From contig JACPQR010000020.1 of the NCBI GenBank assembly GCA_016190375.1, forward strand, positions 67,665-115,188: 47,524 nucleotides of DNA, written 5' to 3'. A model generated the notes under the pieces. It ran no database searches and was not told the DNA's origin. It saw only the letters and a program-made list of their open reading frames with translations. Each line of letters starts with the position of its first letter. Position 1 is the stretch's first letter. Below are positions 1-7,849 of the stretch, piece after piece. The translations under genes and the position numbers were made by a program. The stretch comes from Deltaproteobacteria bacterium (GTDB lineage Bacteria > Myxococcota_A > Polyangia > JACPQR01).

Positions 1-226
1 CGAGGAACCTCTCGAGGCCCGGGTTCCCGCTCATCGGAGAGACGAGCTCGAGCGTCGTCCCGCCGCCCGGCGGGTCCACGAACGCGGCCTCGGTGCGCTG
101 CGCGTCGACGCACTCCCGGTGCGCGACGGCCAACCCGAGCAGCCCCGACCAGAGCTCGGCCGCGGGCTCCATCTCGGGAATGCACACTCCAACGTGATCG
201 ATGCCCACGACGAGCCCTTCCAGCAT
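1..226 (-). CDS. Methylmalonyl-CoA epimerase (VOC superfamily), 3' part outside window
   Basis: Partial CDS; the first 75 codons are visible. The N-terminus (MLEGLVVGIDHVGVCIPEME) has the glyoxalase/VOC opening strand 'IDHVGV' with the metal-binding His, then 'LWSGLLGL' and 'FVDPPGGGTTLELVSP', as in methylmalonyl-CoA epimerases, which interconvert (2R)- and (2S)-methylmalonyl-CoA in the cytoplasm. It starts one base after the stop of the upstream dehydrogenase and sits in an operon with a methylmalonyl-CoA mutase subunit, which supports the substrate. The C-terminal metal ligands lie off the window, so another VOC enzyme cannot be fully excluded. Confidence 0.8.
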   Translation of the reverse strand, partial: MLEGLVVGIDHVGVCIPEMEPAAELWSGLLGLAVAHRECVDAQRTEAAFVDPPGGGTTLELVSPMSGNPGLERFL

Positions 227-227
227 G

Positions 228-1142
228 TCAGCCTCCAGGCCCACGAGTGTATTCGCTGCGAGCGGCCTCGTTCGCCCTCGGTGGATCGGTCGCGTAGTCG
301 TAGATGCCGACGCCCGACTTCCTTCCGAGCTGGCCGCTCTGGACGAGTCGGCGAAGGAGCGAAGGCGGCTTGTAGCGCGAGTCTCCGTGGGCCGAGTAGA
401 GGAGCTTCGACATCGCGAAGACCACGTCGAGGCCGATGAGGTCCGCGAGGGCGAGAGGTCCCATCGGGTGGCCGCAGCCGAGCTTCATCGCGAGGTCGAT
501 CGACTCGGGCTTCCCGAGGCCCTGCTCGTACGCATCGATGGCCCCGACGATGTAGGGGACCAGCAAGCGGTTGACGACGAACCCGGCGCTGTCCACGACT
601 GGAACGGCCGTCTTCCCGATGCGGGCGACGAACTCGGCGGACGAGCCCACGACCTCGGCGGGCGTCGTGTCGAGGACGGCGAGCTCCACGAGCTTCATCG
701 CCGGAGCCGGCGCGAAGAAGTGCATCCCCACCGTCCGCGCGCCGCGCGGCGACCCGAGGCCGATGTCGCGGATCCTCAGCGTCGAGGTGTTGGAGGCGAA
801 GATCGCCCCGGGCCTGGCGATCTGGTGGAGCTCGGCGAAGAGGCTCCTCTTGACCGCGAGGTCCTCGACCACGCTCTCCACGACCAGGTCGCAGGCGGCG
901 AGAGCACGCCGGTCGGCCGTCGAGGTGAGGCGGCCGAGCGCGGCGTCCCGATCGCCGGCCGAGATCCGTCCTTTCGACATCGCCCTCGTGAGGGAGTCCT
1001 CGATCTTCCTCCGCGCCTCGTCCGGCGATCCGCCGGTCGCCCTGACCAGCACCGTGGGCAGCCCCGCCATCGCGGTGACCTCGGCGATCCCGGTCCCCAT
1101 CGTCCCGGCGCCGACGATTCCCACGGTCTCGATCTGGCTCAT
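228..1142 (-). CDS. 3-hydroxyacyl-CoA (3-hydroxybutyryl-CoA) dehydrogenase
   Basis: 304 aa. It oxidises L-3-hydroxyacyl-CoA to 3-ketoacyl-CoA with NAD(P) in the cytoplasm. The N-terminal Rossmann domain begins with 'VGIVGAGTMGTGIA' (GxGxxG). The family signatures 'ESVVED', 'SNTSTL' and 'GMHFFAPAPAMKLVE' (catalytic His in GMHFF) follow, then the C-terminal 3HCDH dimerisation domain with 'GFVVNRLLVPY' and 'HPMGPLALADLIGLD'. Length matches single-domain PaaH/Hbd enzymes. The ATG overlaps the mutase stop (ATGA) and the stop lies 1 nt before the epimerase start, so the three genes are translationally coupled. Its place inside a methylmalonyl-CoA operon suggests a branched acyl-CoA or hydroxybutyryl-CoA role, but the exact chain length is not readable. 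Confidence 0.9.
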   Translation of the reverse strand: MSQIETVGIVGAGTMGTGIAEVTAMAGLPTVLVRATGGSPDEARRKIEDSLTRAMSKGRISAGDRDAALGRLTSTADRRALAACDLVVESVVEDLAVKRSLFAELHQIARPGAIFASNTSTLRIRDIGLGSPRGARTVGMHFFAPAPAMKLVELAVLDTTPAEVVGSSAEFVARIGKTAVPVVDSAGFVVNRLLVPYIVGAIDAYEQGLGKPESIDLAMKLGCGHPMGPLALADLIGLDVVFAMSKLLYSAHGDSRYKPPSLLRRLVQSGQLGRKSGVGIYDYATDPPRANEAARSEYTRGPGG

Positions 1143-2776
1143 TCGACGTGCTCCCAGGTTGCCCCCGGATCGGCGGCGCTTCCGAACGCGCTCCGCAGAG
1201 CCGCCGTCATCTCGCCCACGGTCGCGTACGCTCGAACCGCCTCGAGGATGGGCTCGACGAGGTTATGGGGCCCCGCGGCTTCACTGGCGAGCGATGCCAG
1301 CGCGCGCTGGACGCGAGCCGGATCACGTCCCTGGCGGACGCGGCGCAGGCGCTCGATCTGGTCGCGCTCGACCTCTTCACTCACCCGGTGCACCTCGACC
1401 GCCTCCTGGCCGTGGCCAAACCGGTTCTGGCCGACGACGACCGCCTCGCCTGACTCGAGCTTCCTCTGCCACTCGTAGGCGCGATCGGCGATCCGCCGCT
1501 GGATGGCTCCCCGGCGGAGGCACTCGACCATCCCGCCCCGAGCCTCGATGTCGTCCATGATCCCCCGGATCGCGCGCTCGAGATCGTCGGTCAGCGACTC
1601 GACGAACCAGGACCCCGCGAGCGGATCCACGGTCGCGGCCACGTCCGTCTCGAAGGCGACGACCTGCTGGACCCTGAGGGCCGTCCGGGCCGCGAGCTCC
1701 GTCGGGATCGCGAACGCCTCGTCGTGTGCCGCGGTGAACACCGACTGAAGTCCCCCGAGAGCCGCCGCCATCGTCTCGATCGTCGTTCGGGCGATGTTGT
1801 TCAGCGGCTCCGCGCGAGACAGCGAGTGCCCGCCGCAGACGCACGCCGCGCGCATCCGCTGCGAGTCGGGATTGGTGGCGCCGAAACGGTCGCGCATCGT
1901 GTGCGCCCAGATGCGGCGGACGGCGCGGTACTTCGCGATCTCCTCGAAGAAGTTCGCGTACGTGTACCAGAAGAACGAGAGGCGGGGGCCGAACGAGTCG
2001 ACCTCGAGGCCCCGCTCGAGGCAGGCGCGCACGTAAGCGATCCCCGCCGACAGCGTGTAGGCTGCCTCCTCGGCCGGCGTGGCCCCCGCGTCGCGGTAGT
2101 GCGAGGCGATGGAGATCGGGTGAAAGCGCGGGAGCTCCCGCGTGCAGTGCTCGATCACGTCGACGACGAGGCGCATCGAGGGCTCGATGGGGAAGACCCA
2201 CGCGCCCCTCGCGCCGAACTCCTTGAGGATGTCGTTCTGCACCGTGCCCATGAGCGCCGTCCTGGCGACTCCCCGCGCCTCGGCGACGACCTGGAGCATC
2301 GCAAGCAGGATCGGCGCGGTCGCGTTGATCGTGAACGACGTGGAGACGCGATCGAGCGGGATCCCGGCGAAGATCTCCTCCATGTCCGCGAGCGAGTCGA
2401 CTGCGACGCCGACGCGTCCCACCTCTCCGAGCGCGCGCGGCGAATCCGAGTCGAGCCCGAGCTGCGTAGGCAGGTCGAGAGCCACCGACAGCCCGGTCTG
2501 ACCCTCTTCGAGCAGGTACCGGAAGCGCCCGTTCGTCTCGCGGGCCGTCCCGAAGCCCGCGTACTGACGCATCGTCCAGGGCTTGGAGCGGTACATCGTC
2601 CGGTGGATTCCCCGTGTGAACGGGAACTCTCCCGGGCCTCCGAGCCGATCCTCGAGCCCCGGAGCGAGGTGCTCGGGCCCGTAGACGGGCTCGATGGTCG
2701 TCCCTGAGTGCGTCGAGGCGTTCATCGGCTCGGAGCCACCGTGCTTCGAGGACTGATTAGGGCTGCGCTCTGTCAT
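1139..2776 (-). CDS. Methylmalonyl-CoA mutase, catalytic (large) subunit without B12-binding domain
   Basis: 545 aa from an ATG with a GGGGA-type ribosome site; a second ATG at 2725 would give 528 aa. The adenosylcobalamin-dependent mutase TIM barrel is complete ('PWTMRQYAGFG', 'GLSVALDLPTQ', 'TVQNDILKEF', 'DPLAGSWFVE', 'GGMVECL'), but the protein ends where the cobalamin-binding domain would begin, so a separate small B12 subunit is needed and is not in the window. Y72 and R190 are 118 residues apart, matching Tyr89 and Arg207 of Propionibacterium methylmalonyl-CoA mutase. Isobutyryl-CoA mutase has Phe and Gln there, so the substrate is probably methylmalonyl-CoA. H226 fits His244 after a one-residue deletion. 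First gene of the operon. Confidence 0.9.
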   Translation of the reverse strand: MTERSPNQSSKHGGSEPMNASTHSGTTIEPVYGPEHLAPGLEDRLGGPGEFPFTRGIHRTMYRSKPWTMRQYAGFGTARETNGRFRYLLEEGQTGLSVALDLPTQLGLDSDSPRALGEVGRVGVAVDSLADMEEIFAGIPLDRVSTSFTINATAPILLAMLQVVAEARGVARTALMGTVQNDILKEFGARGAWVFPIEPSMRLVVDVIEHCTRELPRFHPISIASHYRDAGATPAEEAAYTLSAGIAYVRACLERGLEVDSFGPRLSFFWYTYANFFEEIAKYRAVRRIWAHTMRDRFGATNPDSQRMRAACVCGGHSLSRAEPLNNIARTTIETMAAALGGLQSVFTAAHDEAFAIPTELAARTALRVQQVVAFETDVAATVDPLAGSWFVESLTDDLERAIRGIMDDIEARGGMVECLRRGAIQRRIADRAYEWQRKLESGEAVVVGQNRFGHGQEAVEVHRVSEEVERDQIERLRRVRQGRDPARVQRALASLASEAAGPHNLVEPILEAVRAYATVGEMTAALRSAFGSAADPGATWEHVE

Positions 2777-2833
2777 CGGCAATCCCCGGAAAGCTCCAAC
2801 AAGTACAGCGCGGTCGGTCTCGGGGCAGTCGGC

Positions 2834-2857
2834 GGGTGGGGCTGGAGGATTCCACCC
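2834..2857 (-). terminator. Weak hairpin between aspS and the mutase gene
   Basis: GGGTGG (2834-2839) can pair with CCACCC (2852-2857) across a 12-nt loop just after the aspS stop. There is no U-run. It could be a weak or Rho-assisted terminator, or nothing. Confidence 0.2.
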
Positions 2858-2865
2858 CCGGGTCT

Positions 2866-4665
2866 TCAGGCGATGATCTTCAGCTTGAGCTCGGCGAGCT
2901 GGGCGGGATCGACGTTGCTCGGGGCCTCGCACATCAGGTCGGTCGCCTTCTGGGTCTTCGGGTAGGCGATCACGTCGCGGATCGACTCGGCGCCGCAGAG
3001 GAACGCGAGGACGCGGTCCAGGCCTAGGGCGATGCCGCCGTGCGGAGGTGTTCCGTACTCGAGCGCCGCGAGGAGGAAGCCGAACTTCGCCCTCGCCTGC
3101 TCCTGCGACAGTCCCAGCCGCTCGAAGATGATCGACTGCACCTCCCGGCGATGAATCCTGATCGAGCCGCCGCCGAGCTCGGTGCCGTTGAGGACGATGT
3201 CGTAGGCGCGAGCGCGAACGGCGCCGGGGTCGCCCAGCACCTTGTCCTCGTCCTCCGGCAGAGGCGAGGTGAACGGGTGGTGCATCGCGTTCCAGCGGCC
3301 CGGATCGTCCTTGTCCCGCTCGAACATCGGGAAGCGCTCGACCCACACGAAGCTCCAGCGGTCCTTCGGCACGATCCCCGTCTTGTTCGCGATGTGGACG
3401 CGCAGGCGCCCGAGCGACGTCGCCGCGACGACGCGTGCGTCGGCGACGAAGAGGCAGAGATCGCCCTCCTCGAGACCGGCGCGCGAAGCGATCGCCGCCT
3501 TGTCGGCAGCGTCGATGAACTTCGCGATCGGGCCTTGCCAGCCGTCCTTCTGGACGCGGATCCAGGCGAGACCCTTGGCGCCGTAGGGCTTGACGAACTC
3601 GCCGAACGTGTCGAGCTCGCTGCGCGACAGATCGGCCTTGGGCAGCCGCAGGGCCATGACCGCCCCGCCAGGCCGGCCGGCGGCGTCCGCGAAGACCCGG
3701 AAGCCCGAGGTCATGCAGAGATCCGTGATCTCCGCGAGCTCGAGCCCGAAGCGCAGGTCCGGGTTGTCGACGCCGAAACGGGCGATCGCGTCGGCATACG
3801 AGAGACGCGGGATCGGCAAGGGCACGGTCACGTCCCGCGCTTCCTTCCAGATCGCCGCGACGAGGCTGCTCGTCAGCTCGATCACGTCGTCCTCCGTGAC
3901 GAAGGACATCTCGATGTCGACCTGCGTGAACTCCGGCTGCCGATCGGCCCTGAGATCCTCGTCGCGGAAGCAGCGAGCGATCTGGTAGTAGCGATCGAAG
4001 CCCGCGACCATGAAGAGCTGCTTGAAGAGCTGCGGCGACTGCGGCAGCGCGTAGAACTTGCCCGGCTGTACGCGAGACGGCACGAGGTAGTCGCGCGCGC
4101 CTTCCGGCGTGGACTTGGTCAGGATCGGCGTCTCGAGCTCGGTGAAGCCGTGGCCGTCCAGGTGATCGCGGACGATCTTGTTCACGCGCGAGCGCAGCCG
4201 GAGGTTCTTCTGCATCAGCGGCCGGCGCAGGTCGAGGTAGCGGTGCTCGAGCCGCACCGGCTCCGCGGTCTCGAGCCTGTCCTCGATCGGGAACGGCGTG
4301 GGCTTCGAGCGGTTGAGGATCTCGAGCTCGTGGGCGTCGACCTCGATCTCGCCCGTCGCGAGCTTGGGGTTCACGTTCTCCCCGCGCGAGACTACCTTTC
4401 CGCGGACGCCGATCACGAACTCGCCGCGAAGCTGGTTCGCGGCGGCGTGGCTCGTCGCGTCCACGTCGGGGCGGAAGACGACCTGCGTCGTTCCGTCACG
4501 GTCCCTCAGGTCGACGAAGATGCAGCCCCCGTGGTCGCGCCTCGAAGCGACCCACCCCATCAGGACGACCTCGGCGCCGATGTCGCTCGCTCGAAGCGCG
4601 CCGCAGCCATGGGTCCTCTTCAGCTCCTCGACGAATCTTCCCAAGAGCTCCTCCTCGTGGGCCAT
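2866..4665 (-). CDS. aspS: Aspartyl-tRNA synthetase, bacterial type
   Basis: 599 aa, the usual bacterial length. It charges tRNA-Asp with aspartate (possibly also tRNA-Asn if non-discriminating). Domains in order: OB-fold anticodon-binding domain ('VVLMGWVASRRDHGGCIFVDLRDRDG', written here only as a landmark at about residues 32-57), class II core with motif 1 near 'HGFTELETPIL', motif 2 'CFRDEDLRADRQPEFTQVD', the bacterial GAD insertion around residues 290-410, and motif 3 'GIALGLDRVLAFLCG' near the C-terminus. The open frame continues upstream to 5511, but that part is the shadow of the divergent protease. The ATG at 4665 follows a GGCGGGG stretch and gives the canonical N-terminus. It is a likely monocistronic housekeeping gene. 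Confidence 0.97.
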   Translation of the reverse strand: MAHEEELLGRFVEELKRTHGCGALRASDIGAEVVLMGWVASRRDHGGCIFVDLRDRDGTTQVVFRPDVDATSHAAANQLRGEFVIGVRGKVVSRGENVNPKLATGEIEVDAHELEILNRSKPTPFPIEDRLETAEPVRLEHRYLDLRRPLMQKNLRLRSRVNKIVRDHLDGHGFTELETPILTKSTPEGARDYLVPSRVQPGKFYALPQSPQLFKQLFMVAGFDRYYQIARCFRDEDLRADRQPEFTQVDIEMSFVTEDDVIELTSSLVAAIWKEARDVTVPLPIPRLSYADAIARFGVDNPDLRFGLELAEITDLCMTSGFRVFADAAGRPGGAVMALRLPKADLSRSELDTFGEFVKPYGAKGLAWIRVQKDGWQGPIAKFIDAADKAAIASRAGLEEGDLCLFVADARVVAATSLGRLRVHIANKTGIVPKDRWSFVWVERFPMFERDKDDPGRWNAMHHPFTSPLPEDEDKVLGDPGAVRARAYDIVLNGTELGGGSIRIHRREVQSIIFERLGLSQEQARAKFGFLLAALEYGTPPHGGIALGLDRVLAFLCGAESIRDVIAYPKTQKATDLMCEAPSNVDPAQLAELKLKIIA

Positions 4666-4779
4666 CCCCCGCCGGGGGACTGCGCGGCGTCGCCAGAGCC
4701 TACAGCATCCCGGGGCCGCCAAGCGAGCGCGGCCAGCCCGGGGGCAGGCGGGCCTGACGGTTGCAGATGGCACCGGGTC

Positions 4780-6060
4780 ATGGACCGCACCACCGCGAGA
4801 TCCCGGGGGAAAGAGCAGCCGCTGGAGCAGCTTCCGCTCTGTCTCGTCCTCCCGCTGCTCTCGGTCGCATGCGTGTCCACCTCCCCCTTCGAGCGGCAAG
4901 AGGCGGCGATCCTGGACGGGGATCTCGACCGGGGCGACCCGGCCATCGTCTACCTCAGCATGGGCGGTGGCGCCTGCACCGGCAGCGTCATCGACCCCCG
5001 GCTGGTCCTGACCGCGAAGCACTGCGTCGTCGACGAGTACGGCGGTGGAACGATGGACCCGGGCAGCTTCGAGGTCTACAGCGGGCTGAACCCTGCGGGC
5101 GGCGACGGACAGACGCTCGCGTCCGCGGGCGACATCGTCGCGGTCCATGTGTTCGACGACGGATGGAGCATCGAGGGCGTGGACATCGCGCTGCTCGAGG
5201 CCGGCTCGGACCTCGGGGTTCAGCCCGTGCCGTTCTCTGCGAACGAGAACAACCCATCGCCGGGCGACGACGTCGAGGCCGCCGGGTACGGCCAGTACGA
5301 CGACTGGAACTACCCGGACGGCAACAAGCGCCGCGGGTCCGGCGTCGTGCAGGACAACATGGGCAACGAGATCCAGACCACGCCCATCACCTGCTACGGG
5401 GACTCCGGCGGCCCGCTGTTCGATTCCCGGGGGACCGTGATCGGGATCACGAGCCGTGGCACGCAGGACGCCTGCTCGGCGGGCGACGACATCTACACGA
5501 ACGTCGGGCACTTCGGTGAGTGGATCTCGGAGTTCCTGACGGCGCCGGCGGTCGATCCCGATCCCGGCGACGATCCCGGTGACGACCCCGTCGATGATCC
5601 CGGCGACGACCCCGGGGACGACCCGGGTGACGATCCCGGCGCCGACCCCGGGGACGATCCCGGCGCCGACCCCGGGGTGGACCCCGGCGACGATCCCGGA
5701 GACGAACCTGGCGACCCCGGTGGCCTGGACGACGGGCCGCTCGCCGACTTCGGCGACGAGTGCTCGGAGGGAGGGGCCTGCGACTCCCGGGCCTGCGTCG
5801 CCGTCCCGGACGGCTCGGGGTACTGCACCGAGTCGTGCCGCGGCGACTCCTGTCCGTACGGCTTCGCGTGCACCGACACGGCCCAGGGCGCGTTCTGCTT
5901 GCTCGAGGACGAGGGGCCCGCCGCCGCGGGGCCCGGCGATGAAGGCTACCGCGGGCTACAGGGCGCATGTGCCGCGGCGCCCGGCAACGCGCCGGTCGGA
6001 GCCGGTTGGGTAGTGGTCCTCGCCGTCCTCGCGCTGGTCGCGCGGCGGCGACGGGACTAG
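4780..6060 (+). CDS. Secreted trypsin-like serine protease with Asp-Pro-Gly linker and MYXO-CTERM tail
   Basis: 426 aa. An N-terminal hydrophobic segment ends in 'LSVAC', a signal peptide with an imperfect lipobox. The S1 protease domain has the full triad: H81 in 'LTAKHC', D135 in 'GVDIALLE' and S209 in 'GDSGGP'. A linker of about 55 residues made of DPGDD/DPGAD units follows. Next is a small Cys-rich module ('CSEGGACDSRACV', then 'CTESCRGDSCPYGFAC'). The end is 'GACAAAPGNAP', a hydrophobic segment and an RRRRD tail, the plan of MYXO-CTERM/GlyGly-CTERM sorting signals, implying surface display or regulated release. The ATG at 4780 was chosen because it precedes the signal peptide; the frame is open much further upstream only as an aspS shadow. 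The stop overlaps the convergent gene's stop by 3 nt. Confidence 0.85.
   Translation: MDRTTARSRGKEQPLEQLPLCLVLPLLSVACVSTSPFERQEAAILDGDLDRGDPAIVYLSMGGGACTGSVIDPRLVLTAKHCVVDEYGGGTMDPGSFEVYSGLNPAGGDGQTLASAGDIVAVHVFDDGWSIEGVDIALLEAGSDLGVQPVPFSANENNPSPGDDVEAAGYGQYDDWNYPDGNKRRGSGVVQDNMGNEIQTTPITCYGDSGGPLFDSRGTVIGITSRGTQDACSAGDDIYTNVGHFGEWISEFLTAPAVDPDPGDDPGDDPVDDPGDDPGDDPGDDPGADPGDDPGADPGVDPGDDPGDEPGDPGGLDDGPLADFGDECSEGGACDSRACVAVPDGSGYCTESCRGDSCPYGFACTDTAQGAFCLLEDEGPAAAGPGDEGYRGLQGACAAAPGNAPVGAGWVVVLAVLALVARRRRD
5556..5720 (+). repeat. In-frame DPGDD-coding low-complexity repeat
   Basis: Imperfect 12-15 bp units of the type GATCCCGGCGACGAC encode the Asp-Pro-Gly linker between the protease domain and the C-terminal Cys-rich module. 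Such repeats can change copy number by slippage without shifting frame. Confidence 0.8.
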
Positions 6061-7073
6061 CCCCAGTCCGCGTCCTGGCAGGTCCCCGCGTCGCAGTACT
6101 GGTCGGGGTCGCAGCGCCGCCCGCACTCGCCGCAGTTGTTCTGGTCCCAGTCGAGGTACGCGCAGGCGCCGCCCGCGCACTCGACGAGCCCCCAGGTCTC
6201 GCACGGGGCGCAGTCGCCGGTAACGCACAGGGGCGCGCCTGGCCCGCACTCGTTGTCGCACTCGCCGCAGTTGACGGTGTCGCTCTGCAGATCCACGCAG
6301 ATCCCGCCGCAGTCCGTCTGCCACGGCGAGCATCCACAGCTTCCCTCGACGCACTCCTCGCCCTGAAGGCACCTGGACGCGCAGGCGCCGCAATTGAACG
6401 AGTCCGTCCTCAGGTCGGTGCACCCCCGCGCCCCGCCCCAGACGTGGTCGCAGCACACGCTCCCCGCGCCGCACTCGACCTCGCACTCACCGCCCACGCA
6501 ACCAGCGGCCACGCACTGGGTCCCCTCCTCGCAGGACTGGCCGCACTCGCCGCAGTGGCGATCGTCGACCTCCACGCGGGTGCATTCGCCGCCGCACTCG
6601 ACGAGGCCCACCTCCTCGCAGGTCAGGCAGACGCCCCCGCGACAGACCGGCGTCTCGCCCTCGCACGCGCGGCCACACGCCCCGCAGTTCGCTGGATCGC
6701 TGCCGAGGTCGACGCAGGCCGCTCCGCACGGCTCAAGCGGGCTCGAGGGGTCCATCTCCCAGCAGATGCACCGGCCGCCCTCGCAGTACTGCGCATCGCC
6801 GCACTGCCGCCCGCAGGCGCCGCAGTTTCCCCAGTCGGTGGCGAGGTCCGTGCAGCGTCTGGTGCCGTCCCAGGGCGGGTTGCAACAGGCCCCGGGATCG
6901 CAGGCGCCGAAGCAGACGTCCGCATCGCCGTCGGCGTCGGAGTCCGCATCCGCATCGACGTCCGAATCGGTGTCCGCATCGGCGTCCGCGCCCGCGTCCG
7001 GATCGCCCTCGCGATGGCTCTGGGAGCAGGACAGGAGCACCGCCACGCAAGCGAGGCAAAGGCGCGCGACCAT
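6057..7073 (-). CDS. Cys-rich lipoprotein with Stig1-like NCGxCG repeats
   Basis: 338 aa from the ATG at 7073 (342 aa if the ATG at 7085 is used). A lipoprotein signal peptide ends in 'VLLSC'. An acidic DADADxDSD linker (about 35 residues) follows, then six or more modules of the form 'C-x-DL-x(4)-NCGxCGxxC', each rich in paired cysteines; this resembles the Stig1-like repeats frequent in myxobacterial surface proteins. All cysteines probably form disulfides outside the cytoplasm. No catalytic motif was seen. I prefer the 7073 start because TATGAT sits 7 nt upstream of it, a leaderless arrangement, and overlaps the 7085 start. Function unknown; a ligand-binding or structural envelope protein is likely. 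Confidence 0.75.
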   Translation of the reverse strand: MVARLCLACVAVLLSCSQSHREGDPDAGADADADTDSDVDADADSDADGDADVCFGACDPGACCNPPWDGTRRCTDLATDWGNCGACGRQCGDAQYCEGGRCICWEMDPSSPLEPCGAACVDLGSDPANCGACGRACEGETPVCRGGVCLTCEEVGLVECGGECTRVEVDDRHCGECGQSCEEGTQCVAAGCVGGECEVECGAGSVCCDHVWGGARGCTDLRTDSFNCGACASRCLQGEECVEGSCGCSPWQTDCGGICVDLQSDTVNCGECDNECGPGAPLCVTGDCAPCETWGLVECAGGACAYLDWDQNNCGECGRRCDPDQYCDAGTCQDADWG

Positions 7074-7080
7074 GCGGCCG

Positions 7081-7086
7081 ATCATA
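7081..7086 (-). promoter_or_regulatory. -10 element TATGAT of a leaderless start
   Basis: TATGAT (5 of 6 to the sigma-70 consensus) ends 7 nt before the ATG at 7073, placing the predicted transcript start at or next to the start codon. No good -35 box is visible. Confidence 0.45.
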
Positions 7087-7115
7087 CGCTCGCGCGAGCC
7101 GAATCGGCGCCCCGC

Positions 7116-7553
7116 TCAGGACCGCTTCTTCCCCGGGAGGCGCGTCAGGGCGATCCGTGCCTTCACCCAAGGATGGTCGAACACGGGGTCGCTCGTGAAC
7201 AGCCGGCCGCTCCTGTTCGCGGCGAGTGCGAAAGCAAAGGCATCGCCGAGCGACATGTCCTTCACGATCGCCTTCGCCTCCGCCACGAGGAGCGTCTGGG
7301 CCTTGTTGATTCCGCCCATTTCGATGCGCGCGTGCTTCAGGAACCCGAACACGTCCTGACCGGCGGCCTCGAGTTCCTGGGCCACCACGTACTGCACCTC
7401 GGCGGCGTTGACGAAGGAGATGACGCCACGCCTGCTGCCTTCGAGAACGGCGTCGAGAACCGGCCGCAGCCGACGGACGGCCTCCTCGCGCCCGGCGACC
7501 AGGGCCACGATCGCCGACGCATCGAAGACGGCCGTCCTACCATCGCGCGGCAC
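7116..7553 (-). CDS. vapC: PIN-domain ribonuclease toxin (VapC-like)
   Basis: 145 aa, GTG start. PIN-fold nuclease: 'AVFDASAIVALVAG' gives the first acidic ligand (D11), 'NAAEVQYV' a conserved Glu near residue 50, and 'MSLGDAFAFALAANRSGRLFTSDPVF' (a stretch at about residues 99-124) holds the C-terminal Asp ligands. VapC toxins cleave tRNA or rRNA with Mg2+. It overlaps the stop of the antitoxin gene by 17 nt, so synthesis is coupled and antitoxin is made first. Length is typical. RNA target cannot be read from the sequence. Confidence 0.85.
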   Translation of the reverse strand: MPRDGRTAVFDASAIVALVAGREEAVRRLRPVLDAVLEGSRRGVISFVNAAEVQYVVAQELEAAGQDVFGFLKHARIEMGGINKAQTLLVAEAKAIVKDMSLGDAFAFALAANRSGRLFTSDPVFDHPWVKARIALTRLPGKKRS

Positions 7554-7797
7554 GCCTTCGCTCCCGCAAGAGATCCCCCTCGGGGTCCCGTTTTCCCGAT
7601 CCCGATTGCCAGATCCTCTCCATCATGAGCCAGAACTCGTCACGTGAGAGCCGCCGCTGTGACCGACCCTTCGCAAGGGTGATCGCCTGGGCGTCGTCGG
7701 TCAACAGGAGCCGGTCACCTGAGCGGATCCCCATTCGCCGCAAGACCGCCGCCGGCAGCGCCACCTGCCCCCTCTCCGACACCGTGACCTTGTGCAT
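7537..7797 (-). CDS. vapB: AbrB/MazE-type antitoxin (VapB-like)
   Basis: 86 aa. The N-terminal SpoVT/AbrB swapped-hairpin DNA-binding domain is clear: 'MHKVTVSERGQVALPAAVLRRMGIRSGDRLLL' region, residues 1-32, with the 'G-x-V-x-LP' signature. The C-terminal half is basic and aromatic ('RRLSRDEFWLMMERIW') and should wrap the PIN toxin. Autoregulation is expected. TAGCCT ends 5 nt before the ATG, a possible leaderless -10 box. Upstream, 52 nt separate it from the end of the giant activase gene. Confidence 0.85.
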   Translation of the reverse strand: MHKVTVSERGQVALPAAVLRRMGIRSGDRLLLTDDAQAITLAKGRSQRRLSRDEFWLMMERIWQSGSGKRDPEGDLLRERRRAARW

Positions 7798-7849
7798 GAC
7801 TCAGGCTAGCACGCAAGAAAAACGGATCCAAGAAGCGTCGTCGCGTCCA

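Noticed and set aside
2777..3346. N-terminal extension of the methylmalonyl-CoA mutase frame.
   Set aside because: It is the out-of-frame shadow of aspS; family proteins start near residue 1 of the 545-aa version.
4666..5511. N-terminal extension of aspS.
   Set aside because: It is the antisense of the protease gene; AspRS proteins begin at the ATG at 4665.
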